DNA from: JAHDCJ01 sp039028895
GTDB lineage: Bacteria > Bacteroidota > Bacteroidia > Chitinophagales > Saprospiraceae
Assembly (NCBI GenBank): GCA_039028895.1
Contig: JBCCHF010000008.1
Span: forward strand, 62,001-126,000
Direction: 5' to 3'
Length of the DNA: 64,000 bases
Positions 1 through 7,430 of this stretch are shown piece after piece. How positions within the stretch are numbered: the first letter of the stretch is position 1; every line of letters begins with the position of its first letter. The notes under the pieces were generated by a model. It saw only the letters and a program-made list of their open reading frames with translations. It did no database searches and was not told where the DNA came from. Made by a program: the position numbers and the translations under genes.

Positions 1-264
1 CAGCCGATTCAACTTGAAGTTTTTGAAACCACTGCCGACCACAACCTTTTACGTATGCTCGGGGAGCAGTATGGCGGCCAGTTACTTTTTGCCGATCAAC
101 TGTCAGAAATACCTGGCCTAATAGCCGCTTCTGGTGACGTTGCACCAGTTTTCTTTACGACTTCGAAGACGCGTTCGCTGATCAATCTCAAATGGATATT
201 TTTTGTGTTGATGGGACTGCTGACAGTTGAATGGTTTTTCAGGAAATATTTTGGGGGTTACTAA
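1..264 (+). CDS. C-terminal fragment of a membrane-anchored protein, VWA-family-like
   Basis: The reading frame is open from the first base of the window and stops at 264, so only the last 87 residues of a larger gene are seen. The end has a hydrophobic helix (residues about 65-80 of the fragment, LKWIFFVLMGLLTVEW) followed by a short tail, RKYFGGY. This tail and the upstream ADHNLLRMLGEQYGG segment resemble the C-termini of large Bacteroidota membrane proteins with von Willebrand A or glutamine-amidotransferase-like domains, as I remember them. The N-terminal domains lie outside the window, so the family call is an inference. An internal ATG at 55 is not a credible start because the frame continues upstream. 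The KdsC-like gene follows 58 bases later on the same strand. Confidence 0.6.
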   Translation, partial: QPIQLEVFETTADHNLLRMLGEQYGGQLLFADQLSEIPGLIAASGDVAPVFFTTSKTRSLINLKWIFFVLMGLLTVEWFFRKYFGGY

Positions 265-322
265 TCCCTTTTGTCATACCTCCCACTTGCCTTTCCCATA
301 AGGGGTCAATCATTTTTGAATC

Positions 323-814
323 ATGCAAAACAAGTCAAAAATCAAACTTTTTCTTTCAGATGTCGATGGTGTCATGACCGATGCCGGCATGTACTATACA
401 GAATCAGGAGATGAGTTCAAAAAATTCAATACACATGATGGCAAAGGCATCCAGCTACTGCGCGAATCGGGCGTAAAAACAGGCATTATCACCTCCGAAA
501 ACACAAAGATTGTCGAAAACAGGGCCAGGAAGTTAAAGGTCGACCACCTCTACCAGGGCCTCGAAGGCAAAAGCAAACTGGAGGCAGCCATTGCTATCTG
601 CAAAAAAGAAGGCTTCTCGCTTGAAGAAACTGCTTATATAGGGGATGATATTAATTGTTTCGAGTTACTCTCCAATGCAGGACTGGCGGCTTGCCCGGCT
701 AATGCCTTACCGACCATCAAAGCCATTCCAGACATTATTCACCTTGAAAAGAGGGGTGGCGATGGCGCTGTAAGAGAATTTGCTGAACTCGTTTTAAAGC
801 GGAATTCTATTTAG
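323..814 (+). CDS. KdsC-like HAD phosphatase (3-deoxy-ulosonate phosphate phosphatase family)
   Basis: This 163-residue protein is a capless HAD phosphatase of the KdsC (C0) type. The nucleophile motif DVDGVMTD lies at residues 13-20, with Asp13 as predicted nucleophile and Asp15 as acid/base, and the metal-binding GDD motif is near residues 107-109. The length is normal for KdsC. Family members remove phosphate from KDO-8-phosphate; close relatives act on KDN- or Neu5Ac-9-phosphate. It lies 59 bases upstream of pseB on the same strand. It could therefore serve KDO synthesis for lipopolysaccharide or a phosphorylated nonulosonate made by the NeuB-like enzyme downstream. The sequence alone does not decide between these. 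Confidence 0.85.
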   Translation: MQNKSKIKLFLSDVDGVMTDAGMYYTESGDEFKKFNTHDGKGIQLLRESGVKTGIITSENTKIVENRARKLKVDHLYQGLEGKSKLEAAIAICKKEGFSLEETAYIGDDINCFELLSNAGLAACPANALPTIKAIPDIIHLEKRGGDGAVREFAELVLKRNSI

Positions 815-848
815 TTAGGGCCTCGCAGGCCACCGTAGCTAAAATCAT

Positions 849-856
849 TATCTTTG
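849..856 (+). promoter_or_regulatory. Possible Bacteroidota-type -7 box before pseB
   Basis: TATCTTTG matches the TAnnTTTG -7 consensus of Bacteroidota sigma factors and lies 17 bases before the pseB ATG at 874. No clear -33 TTTG box is visible at the expected distance, so the call is weak. It would place a promoter at the head of the nonulosonic acid operon, after the KdsC-like gene. Confidence 0.35.
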
Positions 857-873
857 CGATCTAATTTTTTTGA

Positions 874-1884
874 ATGTTAAACAATAAAGGCATACTAATT
901 ACCGGTGGAACCGGCTCATTTGGGAAGAAATTCGTCAGAATGGCCATCGACCGTTATCCGGATATCAAACGCCTGGTCATTTTTTCCAGGGACGAATTCA
1001 AACAGTTCCATATGGCACAGGAGTTCCCGACATCGAAATACCCTTTCATGCGGTACTTCCTTGGTGATGTGAGGGATCAGGACAGGCTGAAAAGAGCCCT
1101 GTATGGCATTGACTACGTGATCCACACAGCCGCGTTGAAACAGGTGCCAGCGGCAGAATACAACCCGATGGAGTTTGTAAAAACAAACGTTCTCGGTGCA
1201 GAAAATCTGATCAACGCCTGTCTCGCCAACGAGGTTAAATCTGTAGTCGCCCTGTCAACGGATAAAGCCGCAGCACCAATCAATCTTTACGGTGCTACAA
1301 AGTTGTGTTCTGACAAGCTGTTTATTGCTGCCAACAATATCGCTGGTGGCCATGATCTCAAGTTTTCAGTAGTCCGTTATGGCAATGTGATGGGGTCAAG
1401 GGGTTCTGTTATCCCATTCTTCATCAAAAAACGGGAAGAAGGTGTCTTGCCAATCACAAGCTTCGAAATGACGCGCTTCAATATCTTGCTTGAAGAGGCG
1501 GTAGAACTCGTATTTTACGCTATTGAAAAAGCCCTTGGAGGCGAACTTTTTGTTCCCAAGATTCCTTCTTACCGGATTACAGACCTCGCGAATGCCATTG
1601 GCCCTGGTTGTGAATTGACAAATGTCGGTATTCGCCCGGGAGAAAAGATTCATGAGGAAATGATTACCGTCCCCGATTCGTTATCCACAATAGATATCGG
1701 CCCCTACTATGCTATCCTCCCACAAACCAATCGTGAAAGGATGAATCGGTTTTTGGAACATTTTAATGCCCAAATGGTAGAGCCTGGATTTTCATATAAC
1801 TCAGGTAATAATACAGAATGGCTAACGATTGACCAGATCAGAAGCTTGATCAAAAACCACTTGTATCCTGATTTTACATGGTAA
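874..1884 (+). CDS. pseB: UDP-GlcNAc 4,6-dehydratase (inverting), PseB
   Basis: PseB performs the first step of pseudaminic acid synthesis: NADP-dependent 4,6-dehydration with C5 inversion of UDP-N-acetylglucosamine in the cytoplasm. The 336-residue protein is an extended SDR. It has the nucleotide-binding GGTGSFG at residues 11-17, the family's STDKAA motif with Asp130 and Lys131, and YGATK with Tyr139 and Lys143. The segment FSRDEFKQFHM near residue 40 is also typical of the PseB/FlaA1 group. Length is normal. The gene is followed by PseC on the same strand after 83 bases. Together with PseC, PseF-like and PseI genes downstream, the pathway assignment is firm; a retaining PglF/CapD-type activity is less likely. 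Confidence 0.93.
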   Translation: MLNNKGILITGGTGSFGKKFVRMAIDRYPDIKRLVIFSRDEFKQFHMAQEFPTSKYPFMRYFLGDVRDQDRLKRALYGIDYVIHTAALKQVPAAEYNPMEFVKTNVLGAENLINACLANEVKSVVALSTDKAAAPINLYGATKLCSDKLFIAANNIAGGHDLKFSVVRYGNVMGSRGSVIPFFIKKREEGVLPITSFEMTRFNILLEEAVELVFYAIEKALGGELFVPKIPSYRITDLANAIGPGCELTNVGIRPGEKIHEEMITVPDSLSTIDIGPYYAILPQTNRERMNRFLEHFNAQMVEPGFSYNSGNNTEWLTIDQIRSLIKNHLYPDFTW

Positions 1885-1967
1885 AGCCCAGAAGTATTGA
1901 AAATTTACAACGTAAAATTATCAGTTTACATAACCTCGTTTCATTGAAACCTGAATCCATTTAGCCA

Positions 1968-3119
1968 ATGAAAATTCCTTACGGCCGCCAAAACATCTCC
2001 CAAGAAGATATCGATGCAGTAGCCCATGTATTGAAAGAAGATTTTTTGACACAAGGCCCGAGAATTGATGCATTCGAAGCCGCTTTCGCAGAATACATTG
2101 GCTGTAAATATGCCGTAGCGGTAGCCAATGGAACCGCCGCCCTTCACCTGGCAGCATTAGCCTTGGATGTCGATGAAAACACCAGAGTGATTGGTACACC
2201 GATCACTTTTTCTGCCTCCTCCAATTGTATTCGTTATTGCGGTGGGCACGTGACTTTCGCAGATATTGATCCGGAAACTGTATTATTAGACATTGACAAG
2301 GTCAGAGAAATCCTGGAGCAGCACCCCAAAGGGACCTTCAGCGGCATCGTTCCTGTAGACTTTGCAGGCCACCCGGTTAACCTCGAACAATACCGTACAC
2401 TGGCCGATGAATATGGCCTTTGGATTTTGGAAGATGCCTGCCATGCTCCGGGCGGATACTTTACTGATAGTTCGGGTGTCAAACAGCATTCCGGTAACGG
2501 AAAATATGCCGAACTGGCTATCTTCTCGTTTCATCCTGTAAAGCACATTGCCTGTGGAGAAGGCGGGATGATCACCACCAACGATAAAGCCCTTTACGAT
2601 AAACTGAAAATACTGCGAACGCACGGTATCACGCGAGATCCGGCACTCATTTCTGAAAGTCCGGGCGGCTGGTATTATGAAATGCAGATGCTGGGTTATA
2701 ATTACCGGTTAACAGATATCCAGTGTGCACTTGGTATGTCGCAGCTTAAAAAAGCGGGTGCAGGGTTAGCCAGAAGACGTGAAATAGCAGCAATTTATGA
2801 TGCAGCTTTCGCCAATACTAAAGTTGAAACGATCAGCCCGCCGAAAGATGGTGGCCATGCTTATCACCTCTACGTGATAAAAACTGAAAACCGAAAGGGG
2901 CTTTATGATCATTTGCGGTCCAATGGCATTTTCGGACAGGTCCATTACATTCCTGTTCATACTTTGCCATATTATCGCGAACTTTATCCCGAACAAGGGC
3001 AATTCCCGCATGCTGAGGCCTATTATGATCAATGCCTTAGCATCCCGATGTATCCGACACTATCAGACGATGAGCAGCAATATGTCATCCGGAAAGTGCT
3101 GGAATTTGTGGAAAAATAA
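1968..3119 (+). CDS. pseC: UDP-4-keto-sugar aminotransferase, PseC
   Basis: This 383-residue protein belongs to the DegT/DnrJ/EryC1/StrS PLP-dependent sugar aminotransferases. It starts with the PseC-type segment MKIPYGRQNISQEDIDAV. The predicted PLP-binding lysine is Lys192 in HPVKHIACGEGG, and an acidic DACHAPGG segment for cofactor contact is near residue 155. PseC transfers an amino group from glutamate to the 4-keto product of PseB, giving the 4-amino-altrosamine precursor of pseudaminic acid. The gene lies between pseB and a NeuB-family synthase, 12 bases from the latter, consistent with one operon. Confidence 0.93.
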   Translation: MKIPYGRQNISQEDIDAVAHVLKEDFLTQGPRIDAFEAAFAEYIGCKYAVAVANGTAALHLAALALDVDENTRVIGTPITFSASSNCIRYCGGHVTFADIDPETVLLDIDKVREILEQHPKGTFSGIVPVDFAGHPVNLEQYRTLADEYGLWILEDACHAPGGYFTDSSGVKQHSGNGKYAELAIFSFHPVKHIACGEGGMITTNDKALYDKLKILRTHGITRDPALISESPGGWYYEMQMLGYNYRLTDIQCALGMSQLKKAGAGLARRREIAAIYDAAFANTKVETISPPKDGGHAYHLYVIKTENRKGLYDHLRSNGIFGQVHYIPVHTLPYYRELYPEQGQFPHAEAYYDQCLSIPMYPTLSDDEQQYVIRKVLEFVEK

Positions 3120-3131
3120 CAATCAAAAAGA

Positions 3132-4208
3132 ATGAGCGCAACAATTGATAATATTGAAATAAATGCCAATAAAAACGGGGCCTATATCGTCCTCGAAGCA
3201 GGACCTACCCACTACGGTATCGAAAGTGCCAAGCAACTGGCCTCAATGGCTAAAGCAGCGGGCGCGAATGCGGTAAAATTCCAGCTGCTATATGCTGATC
3301 GGTTAATGGCTGATAAATCAGTTATGTTTTCGTACGATTACCTCGAAATTGATGATGCGGGGAAAGAGCATTTTATTACACATACCGAGCCCTTATACGA
3401 CATTTTAAAGCGTCGTGAGCTGTCAAAACCTGAGTGGATCGAGCTGAAAGCACATTGTGATGCAATCGGTATTTCCATGTTTACCACAGCGACTTATCGC
3501 GATGAGGTCGACTTCATCGTAAATGAGCTGAAAACAACCAGCATCAAGATCAATTCAGGCGATGTCACTGACCTTGAGTTTATTGAATATTGTGCCAAAA
3601 AAGGAGTCAATATCCAGTTGGATACGGGCAATGCTGATATTTGGGAAATAGAGCGCGCTGTAATTGTTGCTGAGGAAGCGGGATGCGACAATATCATCAT
3701 CCATATGTGCCCTTCTGGGTATCCGGCGAGGCTACAGAGTATTCACCTCAGGATGATCCCCACCCTCAAGCAAATGTTTCCCAAACATACTGTTGGTTTC
3801 AGCGATCATTCACCCGGATGGGATATGGACATTGCAGCTGTCGCTTTAGGCGCTGAGCTGGTAGAAAAGACCATTACATTGGACCGCACGATCAAGAGTT
3901 GCGAACATTCCTTTTCGCTGGAAGAAGAAGACGCCAAAAAGTTCGTTAAATCGATCAGGGAAGTCGAAATTGCCCTTGGCGATTTCAGGCGAACCATCCC
4001 TACCGATATCAAGGAAAAACGGAAGGCCGGAAGGCGCTCCCCCTATGCCCTGAGCAAACTGGAAACAGGAAAGGAAATTACGCGTGAAGATTTCGAATTC
4101 AAACGTCCTGGCTACGGTATTACAAGTACGGAATTTGACTTTTTCATTGGCAAAAAATTGATCAAATCGATTGAGAGCGGCGAAGCCATAACGTATGACC
4201 ATATCTGA
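3132..4208 (+). CDS. Divergent NeuB-family nonulosonate synthase with SAF domain
   Basis: This 358-residue protein has the two-domain layout of NeuB-type synthases: a TIM barrel (about residues 15-275) and a C-terminal SAF/antifreeze-like domain (about 295-358). These enzymes condense phosphoenolpyruvate with an N-acyl hexosamine-type sugar to give a nine-carbon sugar. Family signs include EAGPTHYG near the N-terminus, GFSDHSPG, and the LGAELVEKTITLDR segment. It departs from the usual motifs: LDTGNA replaces the common STGMA/STGA, and CPSGYPA replaces CxSxYP. It is clearly different from the PseI encoded at 9988. The stop overlaps the start of the cytidylyltransferase gene by 14 bases, so the two products probably work in sequence. 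The substrate is not predictable; it could be a second nonulosonate. Confidence 0.85.
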   Translation: MSATIDNIEINANKNGAYIVLEAGPTHYGIESAKQLASMAKAAGANAVKFQLLYADRLMADKSVMFSYDYLEIDDAGKEHFITHTEPLYDILKRRELSKPEWIELKAHCDAIGISMFTTATYRDEVDFIVNELKTTSIKINSGDVTDLEFIEYCAKKGVNIQLDTGNADIWEIERAVIVAEEAGCDNIIIHMCPSGYPARLQSIHLRMIPTLKQMFPKHTVGFSDHSPGWDMDIAAVALGAELVEKTITLDRTIKSCEHSFSLEEEDAKKFVKSIREVEIALGDFRRTIPTDIKEKRKAGRRSPYALSKLETGKEITREDFEFKRPGYGITSTEFDFFIGKKLIKSIESGEAITYDHI

Positions 4209-4887
4209 CACGCTCTGTTTTATTCCTGCAAAGGCAGCCTCTACAAGGCTCAAAAAGAAGAATATCCTCAAGCTGGATGGGAAGGAACTGATATGGTATC
4301 CGATCAATAATGCGTTGAAAAGTGGCCTGTTCAAGCCTGAAAATATCATCCTGTCAACTGAGTCTCCGGAAATCAGAGAAATTGCTAAAAAACACGGCGC
4401 GAACGTGCCTTATCTGCGTGAGGAAAAACTGGCTCGCGATCCATACGGGGTGAAGGATGTCGTACTTGATTTTTTGGAGCGTTTTCCGGTTTATAAAAGG
4501 TTTTCAACGCTTTGCGTACTATTACCCACCGCTCCATTAATGATGCCTGAAGACATTCAAGGAGCTTTTGAAGTATTCAAAAACAACCCGTTCAATGCCG
4601 TGACATCGGTAACCGTTTCTGACCATAGTGCACTGAGAGCGGTTTATATCAGAGAGGACAATGTAGAACCGATTTTTCCGGAATTCATTCTCAAAAAATC
4701 GCAGGAACTGGAGCCCACTTACCGACTGAACGGCGCTGTCCTTTTCCTTAACATGGAAGCCTTCCTTGAGAATAAATCGTTTTTCATTAAACCTCTTGGG
4801 GCTTATACCATTCCTTATGAGCGTTCCATTGACATTGATGATGAAACAGGTTATCTTCTGGCTAAATTTTTAAAGCAAAACCTCTGA
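4195..4887 (+). CDS. CMP-nonulosonate cytidylyltransferase (NeuA/PseF family)
   Basis: This 230-residue protein is an acylneuraminate cytidylyltransferase. Near the N-terminus it has FIPAKAASTRLKKKNI, the CTP-binding signature of the family. A LLPTAPLM segment follows near residue 107, and DIDDETGYLLA lies at the C-terminus. It would activate the nonulosonate by forming the CMP-sugar for glycosyltransfer. It is the only cytidylyltransferase in the window although two synthases are present, so it may accept both products. It overlaps the upstream synthase gene by 14 bases and ends 2 bases before the next gene. PseF is the most likely name by context, but legionaminate or KDN specificity is not excluded. 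Confidence 0.88.
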   Translation: MTISDTLCFIPAKAASTRLKKKNILKLDGKELIWYPINNALKSGLFKPENIILSTESPEIREIAKKHGANVPYLREEKLARDPYGVKDVVLDFLERFPVYKRFSTLCVLLPTAPLMMPEDIQGAFEVFKNNPFNAVTSVTVSDHSALRAVYIREDNVEPIFPEFILKKSQELEPTYRLNGAVLFLNMEAFLENKSFFIKPLGAYTIPYERSIDIDDETGYLLAKFLKQNL

Positions 4888-4889
4888 AA

Positions 4890-5930
4890 ATGAGGAAAAT
4901 AATGTTGTTTTTGTTTCTGGGGATGGTCTTGCAAGCTGATGCACAAGTAGATCTTGAAATGGGATTACAGGCTTTTTACCCTTTTTCAGGAAATGCTAAT
5001 GACGCTTCCGGTAATGGTTATCACGGTACGGTAATCGGAGCGACTTTAACAGAAAACCGGGCTGGTATCTCAAACTCTGCCTACAGTTTCAGTGGTGGTG
5101 ATTATTTTATTGAGATCGGAGATGTAATGAATGATGTTTTTGCCGGAGTTGGGAATCAATTTACCATATCTGCATGGATAAAGCCTGACACCGTTATGTC
5201 AAACAGCATCATTCTCGGAAAAACTGCTGATGCAGCTTGTGGAGAAGATCAAAGGCAATTTTTTCTGCGGCTTTTTGCGGATCAAAACCTCAGTTTTACT
5301 TACTATTCTGCCAATGTTTCATTATTTGCGAGGAGGGTGCTAAGTTCCAGTCAACTGCTGGATTTGAATAATTGGCACCATGTATTGGTGATGTATGATG
5401 GCACTATTGACACAAATAACGGCATTGACAGGGTAACCATGCACATCAAGTGTACTGAAGAGTTTACAACCCTGGAAACAGCTACTGGCACGCTGGGTAA
5501 TATCCAAACAGGGACTTCTCCTATTGGCATTGGTAATTATTTCGTTTCGCATGGTGGAATTTCCTGTAATCCGGAGAGAGCTTTTGAAGGCAATATTGAT
5601 GATATCAGGATTTACAATCGGCTGCTAACAGCAGATGAAATCAGTGTTTTGTGTAGTGAATTACCGGTGTCTGTTGATAATCCTGTGACTACACTATCGG
5701 ACTATAATATTTTTCCAAATCCTGCACAGAATTACTTGTATATCGATACAAATGATTATTCAGATTTTGAAATCTTTAATTCTCAAGGGAAAATTGTGGC
5801 AAGAGAAAATTTGGTAGAAAAAAACTTTATTGGCCATTTACCCAGTGGCGTTTATTTCATTCGCTTGTTGGGTCCAAGCCAAGTCTCTGGAGCGAAAAAA
5901 ATCGTTGTCATGAAAGACAAAAAACCTTAG
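4890..5930 (+). CDS. Secreted LamG/concanavalin-A-like domain protein with T9SS sorting domain
   Basis: This 346-residue protein starts with a signal peptide (residues 1-18, ending ADAQ). A LamG/laminin-G-3 domain follows at about residues 25-250; it begins YPFSGNANDASGNG and ends with GNIDDIRIYNRLLTADEI, both typical. The last 75 residues form a T9SS type A sorting domain with FPNPAQN, IFNSQGK and LPSGVYFIRL. The protein should be exported to the cell surface and may bind glycans. Its place is odd: its ATG lies 2 bases after the cytidylyltransferase stop, in the middle of an otherwise cytoplasmic sugar-synthesis operon. T9SS cargo is commonly anchored to surface glycan, so co-expression with glycan genes is conceivable but not shown. 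Confidence 0.85.
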   Translation: MRKIMLFLFLGMVLQADAQVDLEMGLQAFYPFSGNANDASGNGYHGTVIGATLTENRAGISNSAYSFSGGDYFIEIGDVMNDVFAGVGNQFTISAWIKPDTVMSNSIILGKTADAACGEDQRQFFLRLFADQNLSFTYYSANVSLFARRVLSSSQLLDLNNWHHVLVMYDGTIDTNNGIDRVTMHIKCTEEFTTLETATGTLGNIQTGTSPIGIGNYFVSHGGISCNPERAFEGNIDDIRIYNRLLTADEISVLCSELPVSVDNPVTTLSDYNIFPNPAQNYLYIDTNDYSDFEIFNSQGKIVARENLVEKNFIGHLPSGVYFIRLLGPSQVSGAKKIVVMKDKKP

Positions 5931-5962
5931 GCTTTTTCGAATAAGATATTCAATGCAAAAAA

Positions 5963-6850
5963 ATGAGAACCGACGTAAAGTTAAACCAGTACGGATTTTA
6001 CACATTAACCAAAGTACCTTCTAAAAAAGAATTGGAAGATTATTATGCCAACAAATATTACCAGGCTGATACTCACCGATATAAGCATAGATATTCAGAA
6101 AAAGAAATCCAGTATTTCTATAACAAAATAGAGCAAAAGCATAAAAATTTACTCCATTTAGACCTTATCAGTACCAACCAACGAAATCGGCTGCTAGATG
6201 TGGGCTGCGGAGAAGGATTCACGCTTAAGTATTTCAAAAAAGCAGGCTGGGATGTAACCGGTTTAGACTATAGTGATTTTGGCTGTAGAATGATAAACCC
6301 TGACTGCGTCGATAATTTAATTCAAGGGGATGTTGATCAAAACATCAGTCAATTACTTGAAAAGGGTGAGAAATTTGATTTGATCTGGCTCGATAATGTT
6401 TTGGAACATTTAATTGATCCTTTGAAAACCTTACAAGAAGTAAAAGCCTTAACCAATCCGTCAGGAGCTTTGGTTATTGAAGTGCCTAATGATTTTTCAA
6501 TAGTACAGAATGCCTTGCTTGAAAGTGAGTTTATTGACGATCCATTTTGGATTGTATCCCCTGATCACATTTCTTATTTCAACAAAAAAGGCCTCATTAA
6601 CCTATGCGATGCTGCTGGGTGGGATCATAAAATGATCATTGGAGATTTCCCGATTGACTTTTTTCTATTTAATAATTTCTCAAACTACAAAAAGCAAAAG
6701 GAGACCGGGAAACAAGCACATAAAGCACGGATTGAAATTGAAAACTTACTTCATGAATTACCAACAGACAAGGTAAATCATTTCTATCATGCAATGGCTG
6801 ACCTAGGCATTGGTAGACAGTTAATAGGGTTCTTCAAAAATACTGACTAA
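5963..6850 (+). CDS. SAM-dependent methyltransferase, class I
   Basis: This 295-residue protein has the class I methyltransferase motif LLDVGCGEGFTLKYF at about residues 77-91 and the post-motif segment LIWLDNVLEHLIDP near residue 143. The layout resembles Methyltransf_23-type enzymes found in polysaccharide and O-antigen loci. The N-terminal part has a segment QYGFYTLTKVPSKKELEDYY seen in similar sugar-locus methyltransferases. The position between the cytidylyltransferase region and the GNAT gene suggests that it O-methylates a nonulosonate or another glycan residue. The exact acceptor cannot be deduced. The next gene starts 4 bases after its stop. Confidence 0.85.
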   Translation: MRTDVKLNQYGFYTLTKVPSKKELEDYYANKYYQADTHRYKHRYSEKEIQYFYNKIEQKHKNLLHLDLISTNQRNRLLDVGCGEGFTLKYFKKAGWDVTGLDYSDFGCRMINPDCVDNLIQGDVDQNISQLLEKGEKFDLIWLDNVLEHLIDPLKTLQEVKALTNPSGALVIEVPNDFSIVQNALLESEFIDDPFWIVSPDHISYFNKKGLINLCDAAGWDHKMIIGDFPIDFFLFNNFSNYKKQKETGKQAHKARIEIENLLHELPTDKVNHFYHAMADLGIGRQLIGFFKNTD

Positions 6851-6854
6851 AATA

Positions 6855-7430
6855 ATGGGTTACCTTTGTTTAAATAAAACGAGCTTCGACCGTAGCCTGT
6901 ATACATTATCCGCCATAAGGCAGGAAGACATGATGTCAATAATGCACTGGCGCAATGCCCAAATGGACGTTTTACGACAAAAAAAGCGATTAACGGAACA
7001 GGATCAAATGTGGTACTTTGAGAATTTGGTTTCACCCCTTTTTGAACAGGAAAAACCGCCCCAAATACTACTCAGCTTATTCCTTGACTCTGAATTGATC
7101 GGCTATGGTGGACTGGTCCATATCAGTTGGGAAGATCTTCGTGCAGAAGTTTCCTTTCTAGTTAGCCCGGAACGTGCTTCTGACCAGGACATTTACAGTG
7201 ACGATTTCTCTAACTATCTATCGATTTTAAAGCGAATTGCATTCAGTGAATTGGGATTAAACAAAATTTTCACTGAAACTTACGACATTAGAGACCACCA
7301 TATCAGCATCCTTGAAAAAGCAGGCTTTTTGCTTGAAGGAAGACTGAAAAAACACAACCTGGTAAATGGTGAATGGACAGATTCTTTAATGCACGGTTTT
7401 TTAAAAGAACAGTATTCAAATGAACTTTAA
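6855..7430 (+). CDS. GNAT acetyltransferase, PseH-like
   Basis: This 191-residue protein belongs to the RimJ/RimL-type GNAT family. After a short N-terminal extension come LSAIRQEDMMSIMHWRN and a C-terminal ILEKAGFLLEGRLKKH segment with the acetyl-CoA site fold. PseH of pseudaminic acid pathways is a GNAT enzyme of this type that acetylates the 4-amino group of UDP-4-amino-altrosamine. The operon position and the presence of PseB, PseC and PseI make PseH the best guess. The length is slightly above the usual 160-180 residues. It overlaps the following SDR/ATP-grasp gene by 11 bases, suggesting coupled translation. Confidence 0.8.
   Translation: MGYLCLNKTSFDRSLYTLSAIRQEDMMSIMHWRNAQMDVLRQKKRLTEQDQMWYFENLVSPLFEQEKPPQILLSLFLDSELIGYGGLVHISWEDLRAEVSFLVSPERASDQDIYSDDFSNYLSILKRIAFSELGLNKIFTETYDIRDHHISILEKAGFLLEGRLKKHNLVNGEWTDSLMHGFLKEQYSNEL

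Noticed and set aside
819..831. Hairpin GGCCTCGCAGGCC after the KdsC-like gene as terminator
   Set aside because: The stem has five bases but no T-run follows; too weak to call.
1921..2199. Minus-strand frames inside pseC
   Set aside because: They are shadows of a gene with clear family motifs on the plus strand.
5963..6850. Methyltransferase as a missing PseG
   Set aside because: It has an obvious SAM-binding motif and no PseG-type glycosyltransferase-like fold signs.
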